Origin: Larix sibirica
Lineage: Eukaryota; Streptophyta; Pinopsida; Pinales; Pinaceae
Reading direction: 5' to 3'
Assembly: GCA_004151065.3 (NCBI GenBank)
Contig: NWUY0300108482.1
Coordinates: 18,252-31,153 of the forward strand
DNA: 12,902 nt
Each line of letters starts with the position of its first letter. Position 1 is the stretch's first letter. Positions 1 to 8,524 of this stretch are shown here, piece after piece. The translations under genes were made by a program, and so were the position numbers. Below the pieces are notes generated by a model. That model was not told the DNA's origin. It saw nothing but the letters and a program-made list of their open reading frames with translations, and ran no database searches.

Positions 1-193
1 AAACACTGCTTCTTTCATTAATGGATAAGTTCAATTACAAAGGACTCCCAGCTCCTGTTACATCTCATCTTCCTATATATACTGAGATAAGACAGCTCAG
101 GTTCCTTAATTCAGGAAGGAATGAAGATCTCTGATCTTCGGGTTGCCGAATATACATCAAAAAATAGAAACAGTTACAATATCTGTTACATCA
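1..193 (-). repeat. Possible partial Copia-type LTR (minus strand), cut by the window edge
   Basis: Read on the minus strand, this stretch begins TGATGTAACA at 193. It is non-coding and carries a TATATATA-like box at about 74-81. It then runs into an AT-rich stretch containing AATGAAA near the window edge, as in the promoter and poly(A) region of a plant Copia LTR. The other end lies outside the window, so neither the closing CA nor a target duplication can be checked. No polypurine tract is evident just upstream (194-215), which favours a 5' LTR or solo LTR over a 3' LTR. A promoter or UTR of a host gene is the alternative. The call rests on general appearance only. Confidence 0.35.
73..82 (-). 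promoter_or_regulatory. Possible TATA box (minus strand)
   Basis: The plus strand reads CTATATATAC here, giving TATATA on the minus strand. It sits about 115 bases inside the proposed LTR start, a plausible place for an LTR promoter. AT-rich plant DNA yields such boxes by chance, so this is only suggestive. Confidence 0.25.
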
Positions 194-827
194 TAATAGA
201 TTTTTTTCATCATTAATTGTGCCTTTACAATCTGGAACTGACCCAGCGCCAAATAGGTGTCAGCCGACCGCGTAGAGGAATGGCTTGAGTTGTTTCAGCA
301 ACGATCAACCCGAGCCCTGGAAATATGCAACTGTTCTCCAAGTGTTTCAGCGCCCACGTGTATCACCAAGCCGAGATTCCTAGATTCCCTGAGGTCTTTT
401 ACTTGATTCTCATAGATTCATCAAAAGTCAGCATTACAAAGAACAAAATTCATAATCACAAGCATTTCTAAGCATTAATGCAACAAGGTAATAATGAATT
501 ATACTGCTCAAATACATGCCTGATATTGGAAAGGATAATCGACTTGGTTATAAATTAAAAGACAAAATGAGAGAAAAAGGGTTGAATAGGAGTGAGCAGA
601 CAAGACATTTCCAGCACCCAACATGACCAGAGTAAAATTACAGTCATCCAAAAAGACAAAAAACCCCTCTCCCAGAAGGAGAAAACAGGGATATATAATG
701 CTTTAAAAAACTTGTCTGAACCATCTGAAAAAACCATTATCTTTGCATTAAAGGAGCTACAGGCTAGAGCTATTAAAAGATTAGAAAACCTTAACATTTA
801 AACAAATTGACTGAAACCAACAGAGTG
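194..827. other. Unassigned intergenic or old repeat DNA
   Basis: No convincing gene is visible. The part from about 240 to 410 is richer in GC and the rest is AT-rich. A GTG-started plus-strand frame at 592-801 encodes a short Lys/Glu-rich peptide with no motif I recognise. It has a stop just upstream (583-585) and no neighbouring coding signal. The minus strand from 827 downward would be the 3' flank of the reading frame at 828-1535. A run of seven T (201-207) is the only poly(A)-like tract for that strand and is too short to mean much. Confidence 0.4.
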
Positions 828-1535
828 TTACGGAGCTTGCTTGCCGATGTATTCCTTCAACAAGTTTGCATTGCTTGAACCGAACCAATCACCAGCCTCG
901 TTGATCTTCGAAAAGAAGGGAAAACCCATATTCCTCGCCATAGCATCAATTTTCATGTGTGTAAAATGGACATCCTAGTAGAGTTCCCTCCAGAATTCAG
1001 CTGGAATTGCTTCCTCTCATTCCTTCTTTGCTTTCTCCAAGAGAAATTTCCCAAGTAGACCTTTGACAATCCAGTACAATGAGACTGCTTTCTCATACAA
1101 AGTGTGCTTGGTATTGGATGGGCCATGGTCTTGTATCCAAGCTTCCAGGATAGCGAAATCCTCCAGGAGTTTATCCTTATCCAATTCTTGCCACGGGGCC
1201 GCTTCCTTACGATCAATTTCCTCCTGGATTCCCGGCGGTATAGTGGCTCTGTAGATCCATGCAGCTTGTGTTGCACGTAGTTGTTCCCTATTCACTCGCG
1301 AAGGGTCTGCCTTCTTTCCCTCAAATCTATTGCCTTCCTGAGCCATCAAGTTGGTGCGAAAGCTTGAGAGGAAATGGGACGAGGAATAGTAGGTGATGCA
1401 ATTGTAAACAAAAAACGAGAGAATAAATGGGAGAATGGTGTCAACATTGTTGAATAAGTAGAGCTTACACTCCTTCTTACCATTCCCATAAATGATGAGG
1501 ATTGAATGTGTCCGGACTGCAAGATCTGCCATATC
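828..1535 (-). pseudogene. Degraded reading frame of unknown origin, possibly an endogenous viral or host gene fragment
   Basis: One minus-strand frame runs from just after a TAA (1536-1538) to a TAA at 828-830, about 235 codons. It is broken only by TGA at 1017-1019 and TAG at 975-977, with no frameshift. Internal ATG codons lie at 1532 and about 1345. The peptide begins with a hydrophobic stretch (about residues 34-48). It is then charged, with Lys/Glu-rich segments, and ends in an aromatic and glycine-rich segment before GKQAP. Composition looks like real protein across both stops, so the stops are probably mutations. I do not recognise the family. The style (soluble, helical, charged, no enzyme motif) would fit a capsid or nucleocapsid-like protein integrated from a plant RNA virus, but that is a guess; a host exon or retroelement gag is possible. 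It lies next to the 3' side of LINE-A, in the same orientation. Confidence 0.45.
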
Positions 1536-1538
1536 TTA

Positions 1539-1851
1539 CAACCTTAAATGTCCATAAAAACTAGTATGATTGAAGACCATGTGGCTCGTCCTATGAACGG
1601 TTGAACCCATTGAATACCATCGATCATTCATACTAGGAGCCCATCTGCAATAATGCACACATGGGGGTTTCCAAATCAATATATCCACACACACTCGGAT
1701 ATTTGTGCGAGGAATCAATGTCATATAATTGTTATAAGTGTTGGCTTGAAGGATCCTTAAGGATGAGTTAATTCGCATGTGTTTGCATGCAATTGTTGTC
1801 ATCCTTACACTCCATCTGTATGAGCGCATTAGGAAAGAGATGTCTATTTTG
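1539..1851 (-). other. Unresolved stretch: LINE-A 3' UTR or upstream part of the neighbouring frame
   Basis: This lies between the last LINE-A RNase H codon and the unidentified frame. A minus-strand ORF (1536-1946) crosses it but shows no domain and is probably chance. There is no poly(A) tract on the minus strand, so the true 3' end of LINE-A cannot be placed. It holds a ten-base palindrome AAGGATCCTT (about 1748-1757). Sequence on both sides is in the same orientation. I see no other signal. Confidence 0.35.
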
Positions 1852-2357
1852 TCAGAAGATACTTGTCTGAGGCCGCCTCTTCCATGCATGCTTTCCAGAT
1901 TGGGTCCTTCCCCCTTGCATGGCGGAATAATGGAACTCATCAGCATTGCATTCCACTCCCTTGTTGGCTAGGATGTCGGCCACTTTGTTGGTAGTTTGAT
2001 TGACGTTGGAGGGGATAAGGTCCAGTTGGTTAGACAGCATAAGAGAGAGAGAGTCTCCAGTAGGTTGAGAATTCTCCAACTAGGTGACACCTTTTCCGCT
2101 GACATTCCTTGGATAAGTTTAGAGAAAAGAATGTGTGCCACTAAGGAGTCTCCTTCGACCACGAGTCGTGTTATGTTCATCCGAATTGCCAGTTGGATGT
2201 TGCGTGTTAGAGCCCAAAATTCTACCACGTTATTGGTGTCTGAGCCAATGCTACTTGCAAGAACGTGGAGGATTTCACCTTGATCGTTCCTATAGACAAT
2301 TCCATAACCGGTTGGTCTAGGATTACCTTTGGAGGCACCATCATAATTCATCTTCAC
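1852..2357 (-). pseudogene. LINE-A RNase H domain
   Basis: The domain starts around ATG 2357 with NYDGASKGNPRPTGYG (first catalytic Asp, residue 6). NNVVEFWAL (Glu46) and VVEGDSLVAH (Asp70) follow. The fourth acidic residue is in NKVADILANKG but lies in another frame, reached after slippage in the CT/GA run at about 2041-2053. All four D-E-D-D residues are thus still encoded, split over two frames. RNase H would remove template RNA from the cDNA hybrid. Plant L1 elements are known to have gained an archaea-like RNase H at this position. The reading ends with a stop at 1852-1854. Confidence 0.85.
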
Positions 2358-2399
2358 AAAAACCTGATGAGTTCTGGACCAAATCGTGGGACTGGAAGG

Positions 2400-3699
2400 T
2401 GGTCGAGCATTTGGGACTACATGGGAGCTCGCCTAGGGAGGAAGTGAAATTCCCTAATTTGTGAGAATTTGATATTCCATTCCTTCTTTCGAGAGCTCCT
2501 TTGGAGGCCTAGGTTTGATTCTGAGTGTTTCAAGAACATAAGTTTTTATGCTACTCCAAACATAAATCCAAGATAATTGTTGGGAGAGAGAAACTCTTTG
2601 ATTACGTTCTTTCCAAATATGCCAGAGAACGAAACCTGGAAGAAGTTGCTAAAACATGTTCAGCACAAGGATTTTGAACACCTTGGTTCGCCAATTGGTG
2701 ATTGTGGTGATGGTGTTGCTTCTGTTTCTATTCGAGGTTTGCATAATCTATACAATTTGGTCCCAGATTAACGAGTTGAATTCACAATGGTTGAGAAGGT
2801 GTTCTATGGTTTCTTCCTGGTTGTTGCAGAGAGTGCAGACCAAGGGGCCCTTTTCAAATTATCCCAGGTAAGAATATAATTATGCATGATTTTCCATAAG
2901 AAATTGCTCACTTTGGGCCAAAGATTAAGGTTCTAGATGTGTTTCCAGGCCTCCAAAGCTAGAGAGGGTTCAGTGTTAACATGTATGGAGTACGACTCCT
3001 TGATGGTAAAGGTTCCTTTGGACGAATGCCCCCAACACATAATGTCAGGTTCGTCTCTGCATCTAATCCATCTTTTAGAAATTATCTCTTTCCAATTTTA
3101 TGTATCTATATGTTACAGAATGTTGAGCTGAATTTGAGTACGTTTCCAGTCTCTCCATCCTTCAAGACTAGAGTTAGTCGTCCAATAATCTACCACTTTG
3201 ATTAAACCCGAATGAATGGATTGGTGATGTAGCTCCTCAAAATTATGGTTTTCGATTAAGGGAGGGAGTTACTGCCAAGAGTCCTGCCAGAAGTTTGCAA
3301 TTAGGCCATTTCGAATTTCCCAGAAGGCATGATCTTGGATAATATTTCTATTTCTCCATGCTGCATTCCAGTGAATTAGTTGTTCCTCATTGGCTTCTGG
3401 AGCATATTTTATCCTCTAGAGTTTTTCCCAGACCTCCTTAGGATTATTCAACCATCTGCACCAAATTTTAGCTCCCAAGACTTCATTAAGGAGGTGAGGG
3501 TCTCTTAGGTTGAGACCACCTTTTAGCTTAGGTTTGCACAATTCTGTCCAATTCACCAAGGCCCATTTCTTTCCTTCTTTGGTACCTTGCCAAAGAAATT
3601 TTCTTTAGATAGACTTGACTTTTTTTAGAATCATTTTCAGAGCAGCTAGGGCAGAAAAGATGTAAATAGGGATGGCTTGGAGTACATATTTAAGAAGAA
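2400..3699 (-). pseudogene. LINE-A thumb/connection and zf-RVT region
   Basis: The frame continues with the post-RT region typical of plant LINEs: RKFLWQGTKEGKKWALVNW, then KGGLNLRDPHLLN, then WPKVSNFLWKIMHNYILTWD. After a one-base frameshift near 2842-2856 it continues as CTLCNNQEETIEHLLNHC and FVLWHIWKERNQRV. The Cys-x2-Cys plus His and Cys arrangement is that of the zf-RVT domain found before RNase H in plant LINEs; its role is presumed nucleic-acid binding. Stops occur throughout, including two near 2433-2452 shortly before the RNase H start. Confidence 0.8.
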
Positions 3700-5257
3700 T
3701 TAAAAAGACTGCTAGGTTCAGGGATGTGAAGGTCCAAGAAGAGAGATGCCTATTGAGAGAGGTTAGAAGATATACTTAGTTGAATTTTCAGAGTACATTG
3801 TCTGAGAGGGGGAATTTCAAGTATTTGGAAGGAAGGGAGCTCCTTTGAAAGCCCAGAATTCTGGAGATGTTCAATTGAATCACTCTGGGAGTGTTAATGA
3901 AGAGAAATTGATATTTGTCAGGGTTGATAGAGGTACATGAAGCCACACAAAAATCCTCCAAAATTGACTTCATAGCAATGGCTTCCTTAACAGTTGGGAT
4001 GCCCATCATCATGGTATCATCCACAAACTGATTATGCGAGATGGGGGAATCAATACCATGAATAGGAAGCCCATGTAATGTGCCTTCAGTGATTGTTTAT
4101 TTGATTGATCTGTTGAATCCTTCTGCCATAATGACAAAAAGGAATGGAGAGAGTGGGTCCCCCTAACGGATTCCTCTTGAGGGTTTGAAGGGGGTCGTAG
4201 GTGACCCGTTAATGATAATAGAGAAAAAGGCTAAGGATGTAAGATTCATAATCCATGAGATCTAGTTGTCATCAAATCCAAATGCTGTCAGAATGTTCTT
4301 CATGTATTGCCATCTAATTTTATCAAAATATTTTGAGAGATCGAGTTTGAGAAGCATGCCTTGCCTTCTGGTGGATTTGAGGGAGTGAATCACTTTATGG
4401 ATGAGGAGAATATTATCCATAATTGTTCGTCCTTCAACATAACCCATTTGTTCTAGAGAGATAATGTGTGGGAGGATAGATTTCAATCTGGTAGCAATAA
4501 CTTTGGTTATGATCTTGTAGATGACATTACAAAGTGCGATGGGTCAGAAATTCTTAGGCTTTAAGACTCCCTCTTCCTTAGGGATCAAAGTTAAGAAAGT
4601 TGCATTGAACGCAAAGAGAACCTTCCCTAAAGTCCGGGAGTCTTCAATAATATGCTAGACTCCATCCCTTAGGATATCCCAGCAGTGGTGGAAGAAATCT
4701 GTTGTGAATCCATCCTGTCCCGGAGATTTTCTAGCCTACATCTCATGGACTACAGTATTAAATTCCTCTTGTGTGATAGGCCTCATTAGGGCATCATTTT
4801 TCTCCTTTGAGACTATAGCAAGTATATGTCTAGTGATTTTGTCAATAGCTTGAGATCGATCCATCACTGATTCCGAAAGAATGTCCCTGTAGTAGTGATT
4901 GATCTCGTTTTCGATATCAGCATGGCTGGTGAGGGTATTGCCTTGATCATCATCTAGGATTTTGATATGTCGTTAATGGATCATTGAATGATGAAATAAT
5001 TTTGAATTCTTCTCTCCCTCTTTGAGCCATTGTATTCTATATTTTTGTCTCCAGAGGATTTCCTCTCGAGCGTATCTTTCCTCGAGTTGTTGTTTGACCT
5101 GAGCTTCCTCATCCTTGAGCTTATTAGAATGTCCTTGCTGCCTATAGATGATTTGAATTTCCTGGAGGCGATTCTCCAGCATTCTCTGGGCTTGAAATAT
5201 ATTACCAAAAGTGTTTTTGTTCCAGTATTTTAGTTTTTGCTTAAGGATTTTGAGTTT
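3700..5257 (-). pseudogene. LINE-A reverse transcriptase domain
   Basis: After the endonuclease comes a Gln/Glu/Lys-rich helical linker (about 4976-5215) containing WLKEGEKNSKLFHHSMIH, the usual plant LINE block before RT. RT motifs follow in one frame: KSPGQDGF, TFLTLIPK, an RPIALCN-like block with Arg replaced by TGA (about 4538), GYVEGRTIMDN, LDLSKYFDKI (motif A, catalytic Asp kept), SRGIR-stop-GDPLSP (motif B, CAG to TAG) and QFVDDTMMM (motif C, DD kept). The enzyme would copy LINE RNA at the nicked target. At least eight stops make it dead. Parts of the frame (4262-4486, 3788-4024) remain open. Confidence 0.88.
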
Positions 5258-6056
5258 TTATTGGAATTTATACATGAGCGTGCCATGAGGGATGGTGATT
5301 TCCGTCCACCATTGCTTCATATTTTTCTCAAAGTCCGGATGCGCGAGCCAAAAAATGTCAAATCTGAAAGGTCTGTGTTGAGGGATTCCATCCACATCCA
5401 TCCATAACTGAATTGACCAATGATCAGAACCCGCAATTGGCAAAATTAATGACTCGAGGGAAAGGCCTTCCAGCATTAGATGTTCAGAGATGAGGAATCT
5501 ATCAAGTCGGCAGGCAACATTTTGTTGTTCGGAACACCGATTGGACCAGGTGAAATATCCATCGGTAGTTTCAATATCAATCAAGTGGATTTGATCAATC
5601 AATTTCTGAAAAAGCTTGTTGTCCTCTTCAAGTCGTCGAGTGCCTCCCCTTTTCTCATCTAAAGTCAAGATGAAATTGAAGTCTCCTCCCATTATCCATC
5701 TATCATGCTGAATATTATGATGTAATCTTTCCAAGCTGTTTAGAAAAGCCGCTTTGTCTTGATGAGTAGAAAACCCATAGACATTGGTTATGTAGAAGTA
5801 TTTATCTGATCCCATCATTCTTGCTTTGGCCGTGAGCGACCAAGTAGTAGAGAAACAGTGATCTATGGTAACAGAGGCTAGGTTCCAAAGGATCGCCAGT
5901 CCTCCTGTACTATTGCGCGCATCAATGATGGTTTGATTACTCAGCCTCCAGCAAGCCAAAAGTATGGATTCTGCTTCCTGCCCTGCACACTTTGTTTCTT
6001 GGAGAAATAAAATGTCAGGCTTATTGATGGGCTCCTAAAATTGTCTCTTTCTTCCA
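5258..6056 (-). pseudogene. LINE-A endonuclease domain (AP-endonuclease-like), N-terminus missing
   Basis: This is the DNase I/AP-endonuclease-like domain that nicks target DNA for TPRT. Visible motifs in order are PDILFLQETK (catalytic Glu, about 6005-6020), STGGLAILWN, NVYGF, GGDFN (catalytic Asp and Asn), FTWSN, RLDRFLIS and GSDHW (catalytic Asp-His). All core residues after the N-terminus are kept. The initial WN-(V/I)-RG block expected some 25-30 residues before QETK is absent, because the element ends at about 6056. A TAG at 6035-6037 lies just upstream of QETK, and a TAA at 5258-5260 ends the open stretch. Confidence 0.88.
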
Positions 6057-6418
6057 CCTTATCACACTATTATGGCATCACATTTAACGATAATCTAATA
6101 CATTTATCTTTAAAATATCATATTTTACTTTAAATCATTAATTAAAAGCAATAAAAGTAAAAGATGTTATTTTAATGTATTATATATGGTTTTGTTGTGG
6201 ATGAATTGATTCTGTCACTCGTTCCGACACTATTTTCGGTACCCAATTCTATACTAGTTTTCCCATCATAAAAAAAAATGGGATATGTGAGGTTTTCCAC
6301 ATAAATCATTATTAAATGAATGTGGTATTCATTCAAAATTAATGTTGTAGGTTGCCAGCATGAAGGAATTGTGCCCATAATTAAAAGAGAAATGTGGAAA
6401 CTAAAGGGACTTCTACAC
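6057..6418. other. AT-rich target DNA between the LINEs, resembling a Copia LTR fragment (plus strand)
   Basis: No gene is visible. On the plus strand there is a run of nine A (6270-6278) inside a small inverted repeat CCCAT...ATGGG (6262-6282). It is followed by GTGAGGTTTTCCACATAAAT (about 6287-6306). A GGTTTTCCACgtaAAT-like phrase is, from memory, common in the R/U5 part of plant Copia LTRs. That would make this older LTR DNA into which LINE-B inserted at 6418/6419. The LTR ends are not recognisable, so the call is tentative. Confidence 0.3.
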
Positions 6419-6428
6419 TTTTTTTTTT
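6419..6428 (-). other. LINE-B poly(A) tail, 3' end of the element
   Basis: Ten T on the plus strand are ten A at the 3' end of the minus-strand element. They are preceded by CTTTTTAATTAAGTATAGTT and a TTTTTCTGGTG-like ending, which resembles 3' ends of other plant LINEs. This fixes the insertion point at 6418/6419. Confidence 0.75.
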
Positions 6429-6893
6429 CACCAGAAAAATAACTATACTTAATTAAAAAGTATAAAAGGTTACATTCCTTCCCAGCCAAAGGACAGCCGG
6501 ATAGAGCCAAAACTCAACCTTCCTAAACAGCACAGAACAGAACACCATAACAGACCAAGCCATCCCATCGAATCACACAGGTAGCAGTCTAAAACCGATA
6601 TGCCAAGAAAAACGGTGAAGTGCCAGGATATACCAATCCTCAGTAAGTAACCGATATCATATGACGAAAGAAAAGAGGATGAAGGAAAAAATAAAATGGC
6701 TTGTAAACAGCCCTGTACATAAAAATCACCTCATAGCCGACGCAAAAAAAAGAGGTGACAACAGAAAGTAAAAGAGGAAAAACCATGCCCACAGCCAGGC
6801 AGAAACACCGCAAAAAATCGGCCAAAAAGTGGAGCCTACGAGGGGAAGAGGAGCCCGAACCCTGTGGATGAATGAGCCGACCCGGAGAGGATC
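6429..6893 (-). other. LINE-B 3' untranslated region
   Basis: About 465 bases lie between the ORF2 stop (6894-6896) and the poly(A) tail. On the element's strand the sequence is T- and pyrimidine-rich, with several TTTTT runs, and has no domain. ORFs at 6172-6510 and 6640-6930 that cross it look fortuitous. The 3' ends of LINE RNAs carry the signal recognised by their RT, so a conserved stem-loop may lie near 6430-6480, but none is obvious by eye. Confidence 0.6.
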
Positions 6894-7320
6894 TCAAAGT
6901 GAATACGACCTTCTGTAGAGACCAATCCACGCCGAGATAGTGAAATCAGCAACAGAATTTAGCTCCCAAAAAATGTGGACAATCTGTGTCTGAGGGCAAA
7001 GGTCAAGTAGGTGGCTGGTCTGATCCAGCCAAGAGTTGATAGCGAGAGCATGGATGATGGCCTCATAGTTATCCCAATTCACAATGGCCATTGAGTCGCC
7101 CGCTGCCTGATCCAAAATGATGTTGGACGAAGATGAGAAGAAAAGAATAAGCCACAGACCCAATAACTCACCTTTAGTATTAGTTCCCTTACCCCCACAC
7201 ATCCATAACCTGATCTGATCGCCATTATGCAATTCAATAAAAGCTCCCGCCCCACATAGACCAAAGGAAGGCTGAGACGCACCGTCGAACCGAGCACGGT
7301 TACCAGTTCTGAGGAGGTAA
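6894..7320 (-). pseudogene. LINE-B RNase H domain with intact catalytic residues
   Basis: In the open frame 7784-6894, residues about 163-290 match the RNase H fold. RFDGASQ gives Asp167, NTKGELLGLW gives Glu206, AAGDSMAIVNW gives Asp230 and ELNSVADF gives Asp280. The D-E-D-D set and the (A/V)GDS signature are present. The domain is uninterrupted and ends in TGA at 6894-6896, though that TGA could itself be a decayed CGA because the frame stays readable beyond it. This is the extra RNase H known from plant L1 elements. It would degrade RNA after first-strand synthesis. Confidence 0.85.
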
Positions 7321-7379
7321 GAGGGCCAAGTATTACGATCACTAAAACCATCAATAGGCCTCACCAGAGAAGGGATAAT

Positions 7380-8524
7380 GCATTCAACAGGGAGAGCTCG
7401 TATCAAGAAAGCCACCCTGCTTGGCTCAGTGTAAATATTGTCAAAAAGAAGACGATTGCGAGCGTTCCATATCTGCCACGCCACAAAGCAGGCCAAACAT
7501 CCCAGATCATTACTAAAGGAAAAAATAGTTCTATACCAGCCTTGTATCGAGAACGCCGAGGCATTTTGTAAGTGGCAGTAAGGGTTATATAAATAAGACC
7601 ATATCTTAACAGTATAAGGGCAGCTAGCAAAAAGATGTTGAAATGATTCAGAATCCCCATGGCAGAGAATGCAAATATTGGGCCCCTGGAAACCGCGTCT
7701 CATTAAGTTATCCCAAATGAGAATTTTCCCTTCGAACACCAACATATAAAAATCTTCACTTTTAAAGGAAGACGCCACTGCCAAAGCAGATTATACCACC
7801 ACTTCCAATCCACCTTTTTGGAACAGCAGATCGCCACATAGGCAGATTGAGCAGTGACCGAGCCATCGATCGAATTCCAAGACCACAATAGCCTGTCATC
7901 CTCAGCAGAGAATTGAATGTGTGCATGATATAGACCCAAAGTATAAGTATCCCAATCGGTCGCCATCGTTCCGACCAACCCCAACTGTGAAGCGTTAATC
8001 CAAACATGAAAAATGTTGGATTTGCCATTCTTGACCAGAATTTGATTGAGGGTATAATAACCCCGGGATCTAAGATGATGGAGTAGATCCAGGGACAGTT
8101 TGTAAGGGGATGGACCCCCAACAATCGGATCTTCACCGATAATGATATGTCGGCCGGTACCAAGAGCCCAAGCCAGCCACTCCGCCACCATCGGGAAGGA
8201 GAGCAATAATCCAGCCCAGATATTAGATATACCTTTAATAGGTTTATGATAGGAGCGTATCCATTGAATGGTGGATAAATTGCCAAAATACTTATCTTTT
8301 AAAACCCTGCCCCAAAGACAGTCGACAGACAATGCCCTCCACAAACTTTTAGCAAGTAATGCCGTAGAAAAATTGAAGATATTTTTAATGGCCCAGCCAC
8401 CATGAGCAAAAGGGCGAGCAAGTATGCTCCATTCCACTAAATGGAACTTTTGATTACCTGTACCAGACCATATGAACCGATGAATCCTCTGTCGAATACT
8501 AGTCAATATGGATCGGGGGATCTT
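7380..8524 (-). pseudogene. LINE-B thumb/connection and zf-RVT region
   Basis: The frame continues with RQRIHRFIWSGTGNQKFHL, then GGWAIKNIFNFSTALLAKSL, then WQWRLPLKVKIFI, the usual post-RT region of plant LINEs. The frame shifts by one base near 7740-7746. Downstream, Cys38, Cys41, His50 and Cys55 of the shifted ORF (7784-6894) form the zf-RVT zinc site (CILCHG...QHLFASC). AWQIWNARNRLLF follows, matching the W-x-IW-x-xRN motif of relatives. The likely role is nucleic-acid binding within ORF2p. Confidence 0.82.

Larger units (their letters stand above)
1852..6056 (-). mobile_element. LINE-A: 5'-truncated plant L1-type non-LTR retrotransposon
   Basis: On the minus strand the order is endonuclease, RT, thumb/connection, zf-RVT zinc region and RNase H, the ORF2 layout of plant L1 elements. 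No ORF1 is present. Coding similarity stops at about 6056, inside the N-terminal part of the endonuclease, so the copy is 5' truncated, as is usual for LINEs. The 3' end is uncertain: no poly(A) tail is visible down to 1539. I found no target-site duplication by eye. About twenty in-frame stops but only two frameshifts mark it as an old copy that decayed mainly by point mutation. Confidence 0.85.
1852..6056 (-). pseudogene. LINE-A ORF2 (EN-RT-zf-RVT-RNase H), non-functional
   Basis: A single minus-strand frame can be followed from about 6056 down to about 2850, through stops such as those at 6035-6037, 5258-5260, 4973-4975, 4262-4264 and 3788-3790. It then shifts frame at the run AAAAGGGCCCC (about 2842-2856). 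A second shift lies at a CT/GA dinucleotide run (about 2041-2053). The product would be about 1,400 residues, similar to plant L1 ORF2 without its first few tens of residues. Target-primed reverse transcription is the known role of the family. The many stops make this copy inactive. Most stops sit where relatives have Gln or Trp (for example GIR-stop-GDPLSP), with a few at Arg positions. Confidence 0.85.

Noticed and set aside
240-252. TGGCGCTGGGTCA on the minus strand as a retroelement primer-binding site
   Set aside because: It begins with TGG as such sites do, but it is not next to a recognisable LTR end and I cannot match it to a tRNA 3' end.
592-801. Small plus-strand ORF with a Lys/Glu-rich peptide
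   Set aside because: Starts at GTG, has an in-frame stop just before it, no motif and no neighbouring coding signal. Length is within chance for AT-rich DNA.
1536-1946. 136-residue minus-strand ORF
   Set aside because: It overlaps the end of the LINE-A RNase H frame and shows no domain. It is best explained as a chance open frame.
2696-2722. GGTGATTGTGGTGATGGTGTTG repeat-like stretch as a tandem repeat
   Set aside because: Imperfect and short. It lies inside the readable LINE-A frame (Thr/Ile codons on the minus strand).
6172-6510. 112-residue minus-strand ORF across the LINE-B 3' end
   Set aside because: It crosses the poly(A) tail at 6419-6428, so it joins target DNA with the LINE 3' UTR and cannot be an old gene.
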